A stretch of 64,000 nucleotides of DNA from Bilabrum cf. latius (GCA_965178125.1 OZ237736.1:744001-808000), one strand, 5' to 3'. Positions 1-12,200 are shown, counted from the first letter of the stretch. Numbers and translations are program-made. The notes: generated from the sequence alone by a model not told the origin.

Positions 1-1728
1 CTCGGCGTCCCCTCCCCCGCCGCTCGCAGTGTCGCTGCCAGACCTGTCGGGGGACCCATCCCGGCTTGAGTCTGACGACAAGCGGTGTCTCCTACCGCCA
101 GACCTGCTGCTTCCTCTGCGCATACCACGAGGCGAACGATTTGGGGAGCCTTCTGAGCTTTGCACTCTAGGGGCTGGGTCGTGCTTTCGCCACGCACCGC
201 GAGGCTGGCTGGGCTTTGAGCTCCCGCGGTGCGATGAATGCACGCCATCGCCTGGTACCCCTCGAGGCGACGTAGAGGATGATCTTTCTGCAGATGCGTG
301 GCCCTGTGCCCCCTCTGCACCTCCACCTTGGCCCTCACCGAATAGGGTAAGCGTGGTAGTTGGCGCCAGCACCATGTCGGCCTAGTGAGCGGAGGTGGGC
401 CTGGATCCCCCATGCACTCCATCATCACCGATACCGCCGCCCATGACCTCCTCCTCCTGCTGATCATCATTTGCATCATCATCATCGTCCTTGCCCTCGC
501 CTGACCCAGCCGCCACACCTGACGGAGCCACCCGGCGCTTCTGCCTGACGGGCGTTGCTTTGCCTCCCCTCCCTGAAGGCGGAACACCCAGTTTCCTACC
601 TCCATGGCCCCCCACATCATCGCCGCCAGTGCCCGCGCCCGCGCCCATGCCCTTGCCCGCGGCAGTGCCAGGGCCCATGGCAGCCGACCGCGCTGCTCCC
701 TTGATGGCGGCCCGGCGAGCCGCCGCCTCCAGCGCCTCTGCAGGCAGCTCGAGACCCAGCTCCGCCGCCCACGCGGCCACAAAGGGCTTGCTGAGCACGG
801 TCATCACGGAAGGCCTCCTCCTCGAGTCCCTGGTCAGCAGCTCGTCCACAAGGCCCCGCAGCTGGGGCGAATACTGCGTCCTCGAGATCGGTGGGTACGT
901 CCCTTGCAGGATCTTGAGGATGAGCGCCCCTTGATTGCGAGCGTCGAAAGGGTGTCGCAGCGTGAGTAGCTCGTATAGGATGCAGCCCAGTGCCCAGCAG
1001 TCCGACTTTTGGTTGTAGGGTTTCTCGGAGAGCAGCTCAGGGGATAGGTAGAATGGGCTGCCGGTGAGCGTCCGGCTGAACCGCGTCTGCGTGGACAGCA
1101 GCTTGGCGACGCCCAAGTCTCCCACTCGCACCCGAATGCTGCGTGCCACGGATCCGTCTGGGTCGTCAAGCAGGTCTGGCGGTCCGCTGGTGCCGCCACT
1201 AGATTTTGCTGCATCGGCTTCTAAAGAAGTGCCAGCGACTAAAAACACGTTGGCGGCCTTCAAATCTCGGTGCATAATTCTATGCGAATGAAGAAACGCC
1301 AAGCCGCAGCATATTTGGATGAATAGGGAGCGCACCATCGTCTCTGGCAAGAGCTATCCACGGCGGGCCTTCAGGGCGCGGTGTAGATCCCCATCGCACA
1401 GCTCCATCACGATGCAAAGAGCTTCATCGTCCACAAACGAGTCGAAATATTGCACCACGAACTCGGAATCCATCCTGGCAAGAATTTGTGCTTCCCTGGC
1501 TGCTTGAGCTTGCTCTTGGTCCGAGAGGTCGCTGATATCGACCTGCTTCATGGCATATAGCCGCCCAGTCTCAAGCCTCTCCACGCAGTGGACCGATCCA
1601 AATGAGCCAGAGCCTAACTTCTTAAGGAGCTTGAAATCTGATAGTTTGCTCATCTCTTGCGGTTGCGACTCTCCCCTTGCACCACCGGTTGCAGGCGATG
1701 TGCTAGCGGCGTCACCCGCTCCAGACAT
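1..1728 (-). CDS. NEK-type serine/threonine protein kinase (3' end beyond window)
   Basis: Protein kinase of the NIMA-related (NEK) type. These act on microtubules, centrosomes and cilia. The glycine loop GSGSFG, the catalytic MHRDLKAANVF and the downstream LSPELL are all visible. The metal-binding motif reads DLG rather than DFG. I start at the ATG at 1728 (MSGAGD); an in-frame ATG at 1815 is possible. Two in-frame TAG codons are read through. One at 1351-1353 lies between kinase subdomains V and VI, so the standard code would split the catalytic domain in half. The other, at 382-384, is in a low-complexity tail. Beyond 382 the same frame stays open, Ser/Arg/Gly-rich, to the window edge, so the C-terminus is missing. 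Family is sure; the exact NEK subtype is not. Confidence 0.88.
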
Positions 1729-2419
1729 GATGCCGAAGAGTCCAGTCCGGCGAATCAAGTGATAATGAACGCAGTCCACGTCATGATGGCGCGTAGGCCA
1801 CGCGGTATGCTTCATGTTTTCCCGTTCGAACGGCTTGCTTGAATTGGCACGCTACCACCGCCCAGGCTGGATGAAAGCGGTGGCTTGGCCGGGCCACACT
1901 CCGCTCCTGGTGGTCGGACAGCGCCAGCTTAGTGTCAATACATTACGATGGCAGCATCAGGCGCAGGAGAAGCCACTAGTGAAGGCTCACCACAGCAATA
2001 GTTTAGCGCTCAGGTGGCTCTCTCATTTCAGTCAGAAGCTCACGCTGAAATGGCTAAGAACAGCATGGAAGTTGATGATGAGGTGCACCCAGAGAAAATT
2101 TAGCGAGACTACCATGTCGATGGGAGCACTCTTCGGGTGTAAGGCTTCAAAAGGCTACCGTACCGACGATTGCAGTTCTGGACAATGAACAATTTACTCC
2201 CAAACTTTAGCTTGGCTCAGGCACCGCAGCAATATCCAGGGGTCTGATGCTAAGTCGTTGCGAATTGGTGTTAGCACATGCTTGGACATGGCGGCCGTCG
2301 TGACGAGGACACTGCAAGAGTTCGCATGATGGGACCGTTTCGCCCCGCCGGCGGCGGCGCTGTCAATGCCGAAAGCGAATCCCGCTGTCAGGGTCCTCTG
2401 TCTCGACAGCAGCAGCCGT
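1729..2419. other. intergenic region upstream of the NEK kinase
   Basis: About 690 bases between the NEK start and the apyrase stop, both on the minus strand. It should hold the NEK promoter and 5' leader and the apyrase 3' UTR. A GC-rich block lies near 2341-2362. I see no domain-bearing frame and no tRNA-like arm. Confidence 0.5.
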
Positions 2420-4225
2420 TCATTTATTGATGCCGGGCGAGTTCGTCACCACCTCCCCGCCCTCCATGCGCCTATGGCTCCCGCTGGTGTTGCACAGCAG
2501 AAACCAGGCGACCATGCCTAGGCAGCAGAAGAGGGTGATACCAAATAGGGCCCCGAGAGCGATTGTGGAAGCCTCGAACGCATCGTTCGGCTGCTGGTCG
2601 AACTCGAGCTGGAACGCCGCCGAGTTTGCCTCCACGAACATGCTGCCCAGCGCCCAGCCCAGGTCCTCTGCAGCAGGGGCCACCCGCACCCTCCCCGGCT
2701 CATCGGAAGGCACCTTGAGGCCATACTTGAGGAACACGTAGGCGTACGTGGTTTGGAAGCAGTACTGCACCAGGAACTGGTCTGGCACGCGGGGGTGCTG
2801 CTGCTTGGCCTCGGCGAAGGTCAGAGCGCAGTACTGGGCGGCCTTGACGCCTAGCTGGTCGATGGTGGCCGTGTCGTTGTCGAGGCCATGGAAGCTCCAC
2901 AGGAACGAGTACTGCGAGAACGCCACGAAGGTTGTGTTGGGCCCGATGGGGGCCTGGTACGTGCCCCCTACCGCACAGGTGCTCCTGTTCCGGCTTGGGT
3001 AGGGAACACCGGCCGCCTGGATTGGCACCACGTCCAGCTGCACGCTTGCGCCGGGGCCGCTGCTGTATAGCGCGGCGTTCACGTCGTCGTTGTCCACGAC
3101 GTCGTCGTCCTGCGCGTCCATGCCGGCCCCTGCCTCCGCGATCGACTGCAGGAGGCTCAGATCAACGTCGTGGCTGTCGGATGCAACCACGCCGATAAAG
3201 TCCTCTTCCTCGCCTTCATTCTCTGGCATCAGGAGCGCGTCTGCGAGAGAATTCGACTGCCCCGGCCAAGCGATGGAGATGGAGGTGGGCTCCTTGGGCT
3301 CGGTGAGGCAGGGGGCGTCTAGCTGCATGAGAGCGAGCACTGCGGACTCGCATGCGGAGTAGTTGCTCGAACCCTGGAAGCGGGTGGGCAGGCCGGCCGT
3401 TACCGCCGCGGAGAAGTTGAGGCTGCTGCCTTGCAGGAAGCAGGGGTGCGAGATGTTGTCAGTCGGCGCGAGTCCCTGGCCCCCCCTCTGCTGGATTACC
3501 TCGGTCGCGCGGTAGAGCGCCTCGTTGATGCCGTAGTACAGGTAGCTGTGCGTGTACAAGGTCTCCTGGACCTGCTCGCCCAGCTCCAAGGCGAAGGCGT
3601 TCTGCAAAATGTTGGGATCGTCCGGCTTGAAGGTGATCTGCGCGCTTGCTCCACCGAGGTCCAGTGCCCCAACGGTCCCTTGCAAATTCTGTGGTCTCCC
3701 GGGGATCAGCTTGCCGTTCAAGTAGTTGGCAGATATCCAACCAAAAATTCCCTCTTCTTCGCCACTGATCACCCTTGCCTGCGACGGCGTCCTGTAGTCA
3801 AAGCCTGAGCCTGCCAGAATCTGACGAACCGTTGTCATGATGCTCTCCTGAACAGCGATGGGCTAGATGCGAAGACCAGCAGTAGCCTTCACAAAAATTG
3901 GGGTCTCTGCCCAGACCTCTGCTCCCCCTTGAGCTAGTTCGGTGACGTTGTTTTGGGCATAGTCAATAAGGGATTGCAGCGCGGTGATCCCCTCTGGCTT
4001 GTCGATCCCGGGCGACCGCCTCAGCGGCGACTCCAGTACTTCGATCGGGGTTGTTAGGGGAACTGGAAGGCTAGCAAAATCCCTCCTTGGCCAGCTGAAT
4101 ATGTGCAGTTTTGTGCTCGTGGACCCGGCATCCAAAACTACAGCAAAAGAGCGAATGCGGTCGCTATCTGAGGCAGAAACAAGGGCGACAGTCGCAGCAG
4201 CCAGTAGTAAGTGCGTAGCTTGCAT
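2420..4225 (-). CDS. ecto-apyrase / nucleoside triphosphate diphosphohydrolase (GDA1/CD39 family)
   Basis: Hydrolyses nucleoside tri- and diphosphates outside the cell or in the secretory lumen. 601 residues. A signal peptide (start ATG 4225, MQATHLLLAAATVALV) leads into apyrase conserved regions in order: DAGSTSTKLHIF (ACR1), KATAGLR (ACR2), ISGEEEGIFGW (ACR3) and ALDLGGASAQITF (ACR4). A membrane segment near the C-terminus (about residues 552-577) makes it type I. An acidic insertion lies at about residues 370-420. One in-frame TAG at 3863-3865 falls two codons after KATAGLR; reading through it joins ACR1-2 to ACR3-4 in the same frame. The gene ends in TGA. The residue at the TAG is normally leucine in this family, which bears on what the codon means. 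Confidence 0.93.
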
Positions 4226-4455
4226 GGTGATAGCCAACCAAAGGCCTTGGGGCTTGTGGATCCGATGAAAATAGATGCGTGACGTTGTCTACCCAGCTGA
4301 TGCCGGAAGTGCACCCAACTTTCGAAGCCCTGCGTTCCGTGGTGGTGGTAGCACTGTGCTGCAGCAACTGGCCAACAAGCACGCACAGGACGTCTTCACA
4401 AGCATCTAAGCATGCACTGCCATCACCGAGGAGGCGAGGGCAAGCACTCAAGCGG

Positions 4456-7206
4456 TCAGTTAGACTCGATGTGAAGCACCACGAAAGACAGCGGGGGCAG
4501 GCTAAGAGCCTCGCCAGCCGTGAGCAGCACCTCCACGGGGCTGACGTAGTCCGGCACACCGGGTGAATTGTCCGCCAGCCCGTCCGGCAAGCCTCCCGCA
4601 AGGGCAACCGGCCCTGCGAGCAACTGCCCGTGGCCTCCAGCCGCGCCCCCTCCCTTGATCTGCAGGCTCAGCTTCACGGGCTGGGTCGGGGACCAGTTGA
4701 CGGCTTTCAACACCACGTCACTGCCATCCATGTTCCCCACAGCCACGGCGTCGAAGCCGGTCGCGTTGCCCGCCTCCAACTCCAGCCCGATCAGCTTGGG
4801 CCGCTTGGTCTCGTGCAGCATCCGGATGACGTGTCCAGGAGGCTGCAGGAATGAAGAGTTGGGGAAGGTGAACACGGCACCCTGGGGGAAAGCCTGCTCT
4901 GCATCCATGCCCTGCCATGCCTGAATGGCATCCGCAAAGCCTTGGACCGGTGCGAAGTCCCCGTGCCTTGCGTACATCATCGAGTAGGCCGCGTGCCCGA
5001 TCCCTCGCGCGAGGCCGTGGTCGTTCCCGTTCTCCTCAAAGCAAACCCACCTCATCTTGGACCCGAGCGACTCGACCAGGGACTGAAACGTCACCATGTT
5101 GGCCTCTCTGTCGGCTGCACCCGCCTCGCCGTCTTCGATGTGCCAGTCCCAGTACATGCGGTCGCCCTGCGGCAGGAAGAGCTATATGAACTCGCGCAGG
5201 ATAGGCTGGTTCAGCTCGTTGCCCTGGAGGTTGTGGCCGATTGCGTACCGAAACAGGGGCGCCCCGATCGCCTTTGACCTCGCATCCATGGCCTGCGTGA
5301 TGTTTCCGCACGTGTACAGCAGCGTGTGGTCCAGTCCCTGCTCGTTCCCGCACTCGATCCACGACACGTTGTAGGGCTCGGGATGCCCGTCCTGGATCCT
5401 CTGCTTGCCCCACTTGGTGCTGGCATCACCCCAGGCGTACTCCACGAAGTCGCCCATGTCTTCGGGCTTTTCCAGGTTGTTGATGGTGATGACCGGCTCG
5501 CACCCAACGAAGTCGCAGAGGTCGATGATCTCGAACATCGCGAAGGCGCGTGACTGGGTGAGGCCCTTCTGCTTGTACCAGAGCCCCTGGTACGGCTGCC
5601 TCTGGTCCCGAGGTCCCCTGAAGTCCTTCCAGCGGTACGTGTCCCGGTTGTCCATCGACCCGCCATTCCTGAACACGTCAATGCCCTGCACCTTGAACTG
5701 CTCCGCGACGTCCAGCCTCGCAGGCAGCCCCATGGAGCCAGAGCGAGGGGACTACACAACGCCCCACGCCCCCGGCTGCAGCCAGGTCAAGTCCACGTCA
5801 ATGGAAGCGCCAGGAGTGCGTGAGAACACAGTGAAGCGACCAAAGCACGTGCTATAGCCGTCCGGGTACGATCCGTCTCCCACCATGCTGCCGCAATCGG
5901 TGGGCGATGCCGCAGTGAGCGTGAAGGGCAGCTTGTGCCACTGCCCGTCCGCAGGCACAGTCAAGGTGACTTCGTCCAGAATCTTGCTGGCAGCTGTCCT
6001 TGCTTCGCTCCAGTCCTCCAGCGCGACTGATACCTGCACCGAGCCGGAGGCCATGGCTCTCTCGGCTGCCTCTCCTGACAGGCCCTCCGCATTCACCCGA
6101 AGGTAAGAATAGCCCTCGTATGGCATTGCACCCCGGAATGACATGCCGTGCTGGCAGTTGAGGCCGTAATTGGCGAGGCCGACTCGAGTGTCTCCCCCGG
6201 ACTGACCGCCGCGTGGCCCCGGTCCTGATCCACCGGTGGATGCGTCGTACGTAAATCGCTGATACTGCGCCCCTTGGAAGGCGTCGTCGCTGCTGGCGAC
6301 CAGCTTGAAGGAGCCGGCGGCGCCGCCATCCAGTACACCTGTCCACATCTCAGAGACCCCCGCTGTGATGCTGGAGTCGTTGGTGCGGCCCCCTTGGCAA
6401 CCGATAAACCCCTGCTGCGCCACTCCGCTGCCTCTGCCGACAGGGACGTCCGACTGGCCGTTCTCCACCTCTTCGAAAGATTCGCCGAAAACCATTTGGG
6501 CACCCAAACCGAACCCGTAGATTTCATGGTTCAGGAACTCGATTCCGACAGACAGCTTGTTGGGAAGATTGAACGAGCTGACATTCTTTGGGTCGATCGT
6601 TGCTGTCGCCGGCACGGCTGGAGCGAGAGGAATTTCGGACTGAAAATGCCAGCGCTGTTGAATGCTCGGTACGGTATCAGTGATTGATGCAACGATTGCG
6701 TTGCCTTCTCCTGCCGAGGTAGAGTACTCGCCCGAGCACTAGCCGCTGAGAGTCGAGTTCAAGGTTAGTACAAACCCTACGTAGCCAGGGGCTTCTGTGG
6801 CTAGCACGGAGCTATTGTCGCCCACAGACGAAAGATTCCACGTCGAGCGCTGCCGAAAAGAGGTAGAGCCATCGTTTTTTTGCAGAAGCAGTCGCTCCGG
6901 GGCCGCCCCTGAGTCGGATCCTGCGTTCACCGCGAAAAAGTAGTCATCATTTCCGTATTCAGCGTGTAAACGGATAGCCCCGTCACTACCCTGCACGACC
7001 TTGAATGAACTGTCTGGAATATCGGTGCCTGAGTGGCAGCCAAGCTTTGTTCCGAACGCCTAAAAATTACAATGGCGCAAGAACACTGCTTCGCTTGTGT
7101 CGGGGGAAGACGACGACCTAAGGTGCTGCCATTCGCCCATTAGAGCGCTAGCAGTACCAAGTTGGATTGTTGCTGCAGCCAGCAAGAGCTCCATGCGTGC
7201 GCGCAT
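4456..7206 (-). CDS. secreted GH51-type alpha-L-arabinofuranosidase with N-terminal AbfB-like domain
   Basis: Likely releases arabinofuranose from plant or algal polysaccharides. 916 residues. The start at 7206 gives a signal peptide (MRARMELLLAAATIQLG). An AbfB-like beta-trefoil segment follows (about residues 20-150; FLRHCNF, a typical repeat core). Next come a jelly-roll-like carbohydrate-binding stretch and the GH51 barrel. The barrel shows TYRWKDFRGP, a GHPEPYNVSW block and WIECGNEQ, whose Glu is the expected acid/base; the later CFEENGN is a candidate nucleophile region. Four in-frame TAG codons (7060, 6739, 5752, 5179) are read through; the gene ends in TGA. Without read-through no piece would contain a whole catalytic domain. 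Family is well supported; the substrate is inferred. Confidence 0.85.
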
Positions 7207-7404
7207 CCTTGAGGCAGGCTGGATTGCGAATGTGACGCGCGGCGCAGTTGGGGAGGTCTGGCAAAATACCAGAACTGCAACTCGGTGAATGTTGGCTTCG
7301 ATACCAATAGCTGATTGTAGAGGGACTCCGCGCATGTTGTGAACAAATTTTCGTGGTTACCGAAGGCCCAAGCTGCCCGCTGATCCCCGCCAGTCTGCTC
7401 CATC

Positions 7405-8685
7405 TCACACCCCCATCATGAGGTCGATGAACTCCAAGTAGTTCACCTCATCGTCCAGCTCGGAGCCCCCATCCTCACCTTCTCCGCCGGACAACAGCTC
7501 ATCGCTTGCCTCCCCAGATCGAGACCCTCCGCCAGTTCCATCACCGCTGCCGTCAATTCCCACCATCCCGACCGCATCTGCCCCACCTTCAGGCAGACCA
7601 TACCCGTACCCGAGCTCTGCATCGGGACCATCGTCTATCCCTGACAAGCCTCCGACTGACCCTTCCCCTTCGCCCTCATCCTCCTCGGCGGCCACTCCCG
7701 CACGGCCTCCAAGCATCATGGACCCAGACTCAGCCCCTGCCCCAGCCCCTGCCCCAGCCCCTGCCCCAGCCCCTGCCCCAGAGGTTGACTCCGCACGCAG
7801 GCCTGAACCGGCACCTGCAGCCTTGCCTCGTACCAGCCCTGTGGGGCCAAAAGTGTCGGTGCTCCGCGCTGCAGCACCTGCACCTGCACCTGCACCTGCA
7901 CCTGCACCTGCACCTGCAGTGGCCGCGCCTTTCACCCCTGATGCCGCGGCCGCAGGCAGTTTCGGCGGTGCCCGGGAGGCCCTGCCGGACTTCGAGGAGG
8001 ACACCGCCACAGATGCAGCACCGCTTGCTATGGCTCGCTCAATGGCATCTGCGCGCAGCTTGCGTATTCGCACCTCGGCGATGCTCCTGCCCGTGGCGAC
8101 AGCGAGCATCTCATCGATTACCACGTGTGGCTGCTGGGCCAGCCGCATGGCTCGCCGGAACTCTCGAGCCGCAACTCTACCGTCCCCCTCCTCATCGAAT
8201 AGCTGCGATACATTTAAATAAATGAGCTTCATCTAGCGTGATCATCCACCTGTCGAATGCCTACTCATCAGGCAGCCGCACCTCAAATCTCTCACGCGAA
8301 AAGCAGCAATAAGATCCGCCGCGGTGTGCTGGTGCTACGATCGAAGTGCCACGATCGAGCACGCCTCTTCAAAATCCAGCAACCGGTTACCATCAGCATC
8401 AGCCATGCTGATCAGGGCTTCCAACTCGTCTCGAGACGGTGAATCGCCTAACGCCTCCAAGAAGGGTCGAAGCTCCTTTGCTGTCAGCAAGTTTGGAACT
8501 GTCTGGGCGTGTCGCATGAATTCGTTGTGCAAGCTAGCGACCTGCTCAGGTTCAAGCGCATCAAGTAGCGCTTGAAACCTACTGACGAGCGCCTGCGCTG
8601 TCACCGAACGCTGAGCTTTCTTCGCCTGCAATGCTCGCCTAAACTTCTGTTTCTGGATAACCTGCCTGCCAGCAGCAAACTACAT
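7405..8685 (-). CDS. EF-hand calcium-binding protein (calmodulin/centrin-like) with large low-complexity insertion
   Basis: Calcium sensor of about 395 residues in two exons: 8685-8296, intron 8295-8203 (GTGAGA...CGCAG), 8202-7405. Splicing restores a classic EF-hand, AAFRLFDEEGDGRV, across the junction. An earlier hand is seen as MADADGNRLLDFEEA. The last hand is broken: its first half is followed by about 200 residues of Ala/Gly/Ser-rich sequence before a normal exit, EVNYLEFIDLM. Two TAG codons are in frame: 8680, which is the second codon after the start ATG, and 8335, in the linker before the spliced hand. The stop is TGA. Whether both C-terminal loops bind calcium cannot be judged from sequence. 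The start was chosen because an in-frame TGA lies two codons upstream. Confidence 0.82.
7732..7919. repeat. two hexanucleotide tracts coding Ala-Gly
   Basis: Two short tandem tracts inside the EF-hand gene, about 7732-7780 (unit related to CCCCTGCCCCAG) and about 7875-7919 (unit CACCTG). On the coding minus strand both give alternating Gly-Ala. The unequal codon choice suggests two separate expansions. Confidence 0.85.
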
Positions 8686-8810
8686 GTTTCAAATACGCTA
8701 CTTTCGGGAAACTGGACGAGAAATGCACAACGGAATATGGGAATCCGGAGCCACCGTGGTGACCTTGATGAAGTCGTCGCACATACGGCAACTGGTCGCC
8801 ACAACAAAAT
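8686..8810. promoter_or_regulatory. divergent promoter region, EF-hand gene / small membrane protein
   Basis: 125 bases separate two start codons pointing away from each other, so it must hold both 5' leaders and probably both core promoters. No TATA-like element is obvious. Confidence 0.4.
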
Positions 8811-9122
8811 ATGAGACGGAGTTTAGCATCCAGAGCTGCTGGAATAGCTCGAAAAGCAGCGCCTGAGACTGAAGGACGGTGGGTTGCTCGGCTAGTTGCA
8901 AGAGCAGTGGGTGTTGGGTTCGTAGTCGGCGCCTGCACGGAGGCCTTCATGGTATTCACAGGGTTCTACAAGGTAGCCACGCGAAAAGAGGCGGAGAGAT
9001 GGGAGCAGCGACAAGAAGAAGCCGAGAGTATGCGGAAGTGGAAGCCGCAGTCATGGAAATAGCTTGCGCCAGGGAAGCAGTCGAGCAGCACGTCTGAATC
9101 CACGGGTGAGGGCAGGAGATAA
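8811..9122 (+). CDS. small single-pass membrane protein, possibly mitochondrial
   Basis: 103 residues. The N-terminus is Arg/Ala/Ser-rich and lacks acids until residue 19 (MRRSLASRAAGIARK), like a mitochondrial presequence. One membrane segment follows at about residues 33-52 (GVGFVVGACTEAFMVF), then TGFYKVATRKEAERWEQRQ and a polar tail. The hydrophobic segment plus TGFY and TRKEAERR-like run resembles a small conserved eukaryotic membrane protein, but I cannot name the family. One in-frame TAG at 9060-9062 adds a 19-residue tail; the stop is TAA at 9120. Stopping at the TAG would still give an 83-residue protein, so this gene alone proves nothing about the code. Confidence 0.6.
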
Positions 9123-9230
9123 CACTAGCGGAGCTTTCGTTCGTTCGAATGACAACAAACAAAACAGTATTTACAATAACAACAGACCAATCCGCAAGGC
9201 TACACCCCGCTTGCGCAAGCAAGGCCGTAA

Positions 9231-12200
9231 TCAGAATTTGGCATCCCAGCCGCTGCCGTCCTCCGCATACGGCTCCCACGAGTCGTCCTCATCATACTCG
9301 TCGAAGTGCCTTGTGTCCAGTTTGCCCGCCACCTGGGGCACCCACGGCGCAGCGATTCTCTTGTTGCGGAGCGCCACCCAGTCCACCGAGGAGAAGAAGG
9401 CGTGCCTCTGCACGTCGAGGCCACCACCGCGCAAGCAGCCGAGCCTGCGGTGGGGATCTCTAGTGAGCAGCTTCCTGACGATGTCCTTGCTGGCGTCGCT
9501 CCCGAAACCGGGGGGAAAGTCCACGTTGCCCCGGATGATGTTCCTGCAGATGGCCACCTGGTCCCCGTCGTCCCCGTCGTTGAAGGGGGAGTATCCCGCG
9601 AGCATCTCGTAGAGGAGGACGCCCATGGCCCACCAGTCCACCCCGCTCGAGTGACCCTCGCTCAGCACCAGCTCCGGAGCCAGGTACTCGGGTGTCCCAC
9701 ACATGGTGTGCGTGCGCCTGCGCGTCACCTTGGCAAACCCGAAGTCGCACACCTTGAGGTAGCCCTGCGTGTCGATCAGCATGTTCTCCGGCTTGATGTC
9801 CCGGTACAGGATGTGCTTCCGGTGCAGGTGGTCGAGCACGTCGGTCACGCAGGCGCAGTAGAACCGCGCCTCCGCCTCATTCAGCCTGCCATCTCTCTCC
9901 ACGTCCTGCATCCTGGAGAAGAGCTCGCCTCCCTGGACCAGCTCCAGCAGCATGTACAGGCAGTTCCTGTCGCGGTACGTGTCGTACAGCCGGATGGCGA
10001 AGGGGTGCCTCAGTGCCATCAGCACCTTCTTCTCGGACATTATGTTGCGCTCCTGCCGCAGCTCCACGATCCTGCTCTTGTGAAGGATCTTGAGCGCAAA
10101 CGCGCGCCCGCTGGCCTCGTGGTGCACCAGCCTGACCCGCCCGAAGCTGCCCGTGCCCAGCGTGGCGCACTGCTTCAGCTCAGCCAGAGGTATGCCCACC
10201 CTCTGCCAGGACCTGCCGGCCGACTCCCTCTCCCTGCCTGGCCTGGTGGACGACGCGTGCGCCACTGGGCCGTTGCTCACCGTGCCGGTGCCTGCGGAAC
10301 CGCTATGCATGCTCCCGGCGATTCCCGCGTTTGTCTGCTCTAATGCGGTCTTGAACGCTCCAGAGAGGCCCGGTTTTTCCGTTACAGACCTGCGGATGGG
10401 GGCACCGCCACCGCCACCGCCACCGCCACCTCCACCTCCACCTCCACCTCCACCTCCACCTCCACCTGAACCTCTAGTGGGCCCCCGGCCGGCACCAGAA
10501 GCTGGGCCCTCCGCCACGGCCTAAGAAGCTGATGTGCCCGCATCCGACCCACCACTCGCATTCGGCTCTGGTAGCGTTGTTTGGTGCGCCACAGTCGTGT
10601 GCGTCAGTACAGAGGCGGCATCTCCCATGGCCTACATGGAGGCGCTCTTGTGCTGCTGCCCTTTCGACCCATCCGCCGCCAGTCGAGCCTCCAGCTGCTC
10701 GCCGTTCAGGTCCGACGTTGGTCCGCGGTCCGTGCCTCCTGTGATCGTGCTGTCTGCATCCACCGGCTCTGCTCCGATGACGCCGTCCACATCGTCGATC
10801 TCTCGCTCGTAGTCCCTCGTCTGGTTGGGCGACCGGGTTGAGCCGAAGGTGGACCTCTGCACGAAGAAAGACGGTGGGCGGGACGAGGCGACGGCTTGCC
10901 CGCCACTAGCAGGCCCAGTCCCGCCGCCCGTCTGCTGTAATCCATCCCGACCGTCAGCCATGCTGCCGAACGAGCCGTTCCTAGACAACCCGGGAGCTGG
11001 CTCGCCCTCCCCACCGGAGTTGGCCGCGTCTGGGTGGTGGCGGCCACGACCGCTGCTCGTCTCATCATCGCCCGTCCCCTTGCTGGACGCGCCTGCCCCT
11101 TCGCTGCCCTTGGTGGCCATGCCCGTGCGATCTGTCGACACGGCCGCTGTGCCGGAGTCGCCACCAGTCGGTGCAGAGTAGGCGACGCTCGAGCCGCTCG
11201 CCGCTGCGTCTGCGGCACTGGAAGACTGCCCCAGCATGCCCTTTTTCTCGATCTACTTGAACTGAAGGAGGGAATCTTTCCCTGCCAGCAGCTTCTCGAA
11301 TGATTCCTTGTCCAGCACGAAGCACTGCAATGGCGTTACCGCTACCACAGAGCAGCCGGGCGGGTCGCCAGACTGGAGCTCCACCTCGCCAAACCACCTG
11401 CCGGCATCCATGCAAAACATGGGAGCGTTACCTTCCGGCAGGTACGGAGCGTACTGCTTGTAGAGGGACAGAAGGGGGCTGTCTGCGTGCCCCTTTGTGT
11501 CCTATGGGATCGGCTGCCCCGGCAGCGCCTCCGTTCCGTGCGCCTCCACAGCAAGGCGGCTGGCCACGTCCGCGTCGTGGTGGCAGACGAGTGCGGTCCC
11601 TTCCTTGATGATGAAAAAATGCGTCAGCTCGACGTCTTGCTGCGCGACCATCTGGCCGGGCTCGAAGGAGACCAGGGTGAGCGAGCCGAAGAGCTTCTGC
11701 CGGTCGTCCGTGGGCAGCTGGGACAGGATCGGTACGCAGAGCAGCAGCCTCATCCCCATGTTGTGTTCCAGCAGCTCCCTGAGATGCCCCAGGATGTTCT
11801 CGAAGTCCTCCCTGCTCAGCGCGACCAGAACGCTGTCCTCCTCGGCGAAGACATCTGCAGCCCTCGGCTCCGAGGTCAACAGGGCCCGCTCTCCCACGTA
11901 GTCTCCCGCGGTCAACCGGTTGTTGTTCTGCTTGCCACCGATGTTCTTGCACACCACGCTGCCCTCTTCAATGATGTAAAAGACTTCCCCTGGCGTGCCT
12001 TTCTTAATGATGTGGGCCCCTGCCTGGTACCTGTGCACCGTGGCAGCATGCGCGATGGCGTCGATCTGGTCGTCCTCGAGCTCCTCCAAGATGCCGCGCC
12101 GGAGCGTGCGCTTGAGGCGCTGGTGCTCCTCGTGCCGAGCATTCGCAACGACTCCCCGGAACGTTTCTCGATCGATGAAGAAGAGGATTCCATCGGTGGC

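Noticed and set aside
9306-10343. 345-codon plus-strand frame antisense to the PKG kinase domain
   Set aside because: Mirror of a conserved kinase domain; no independent features.
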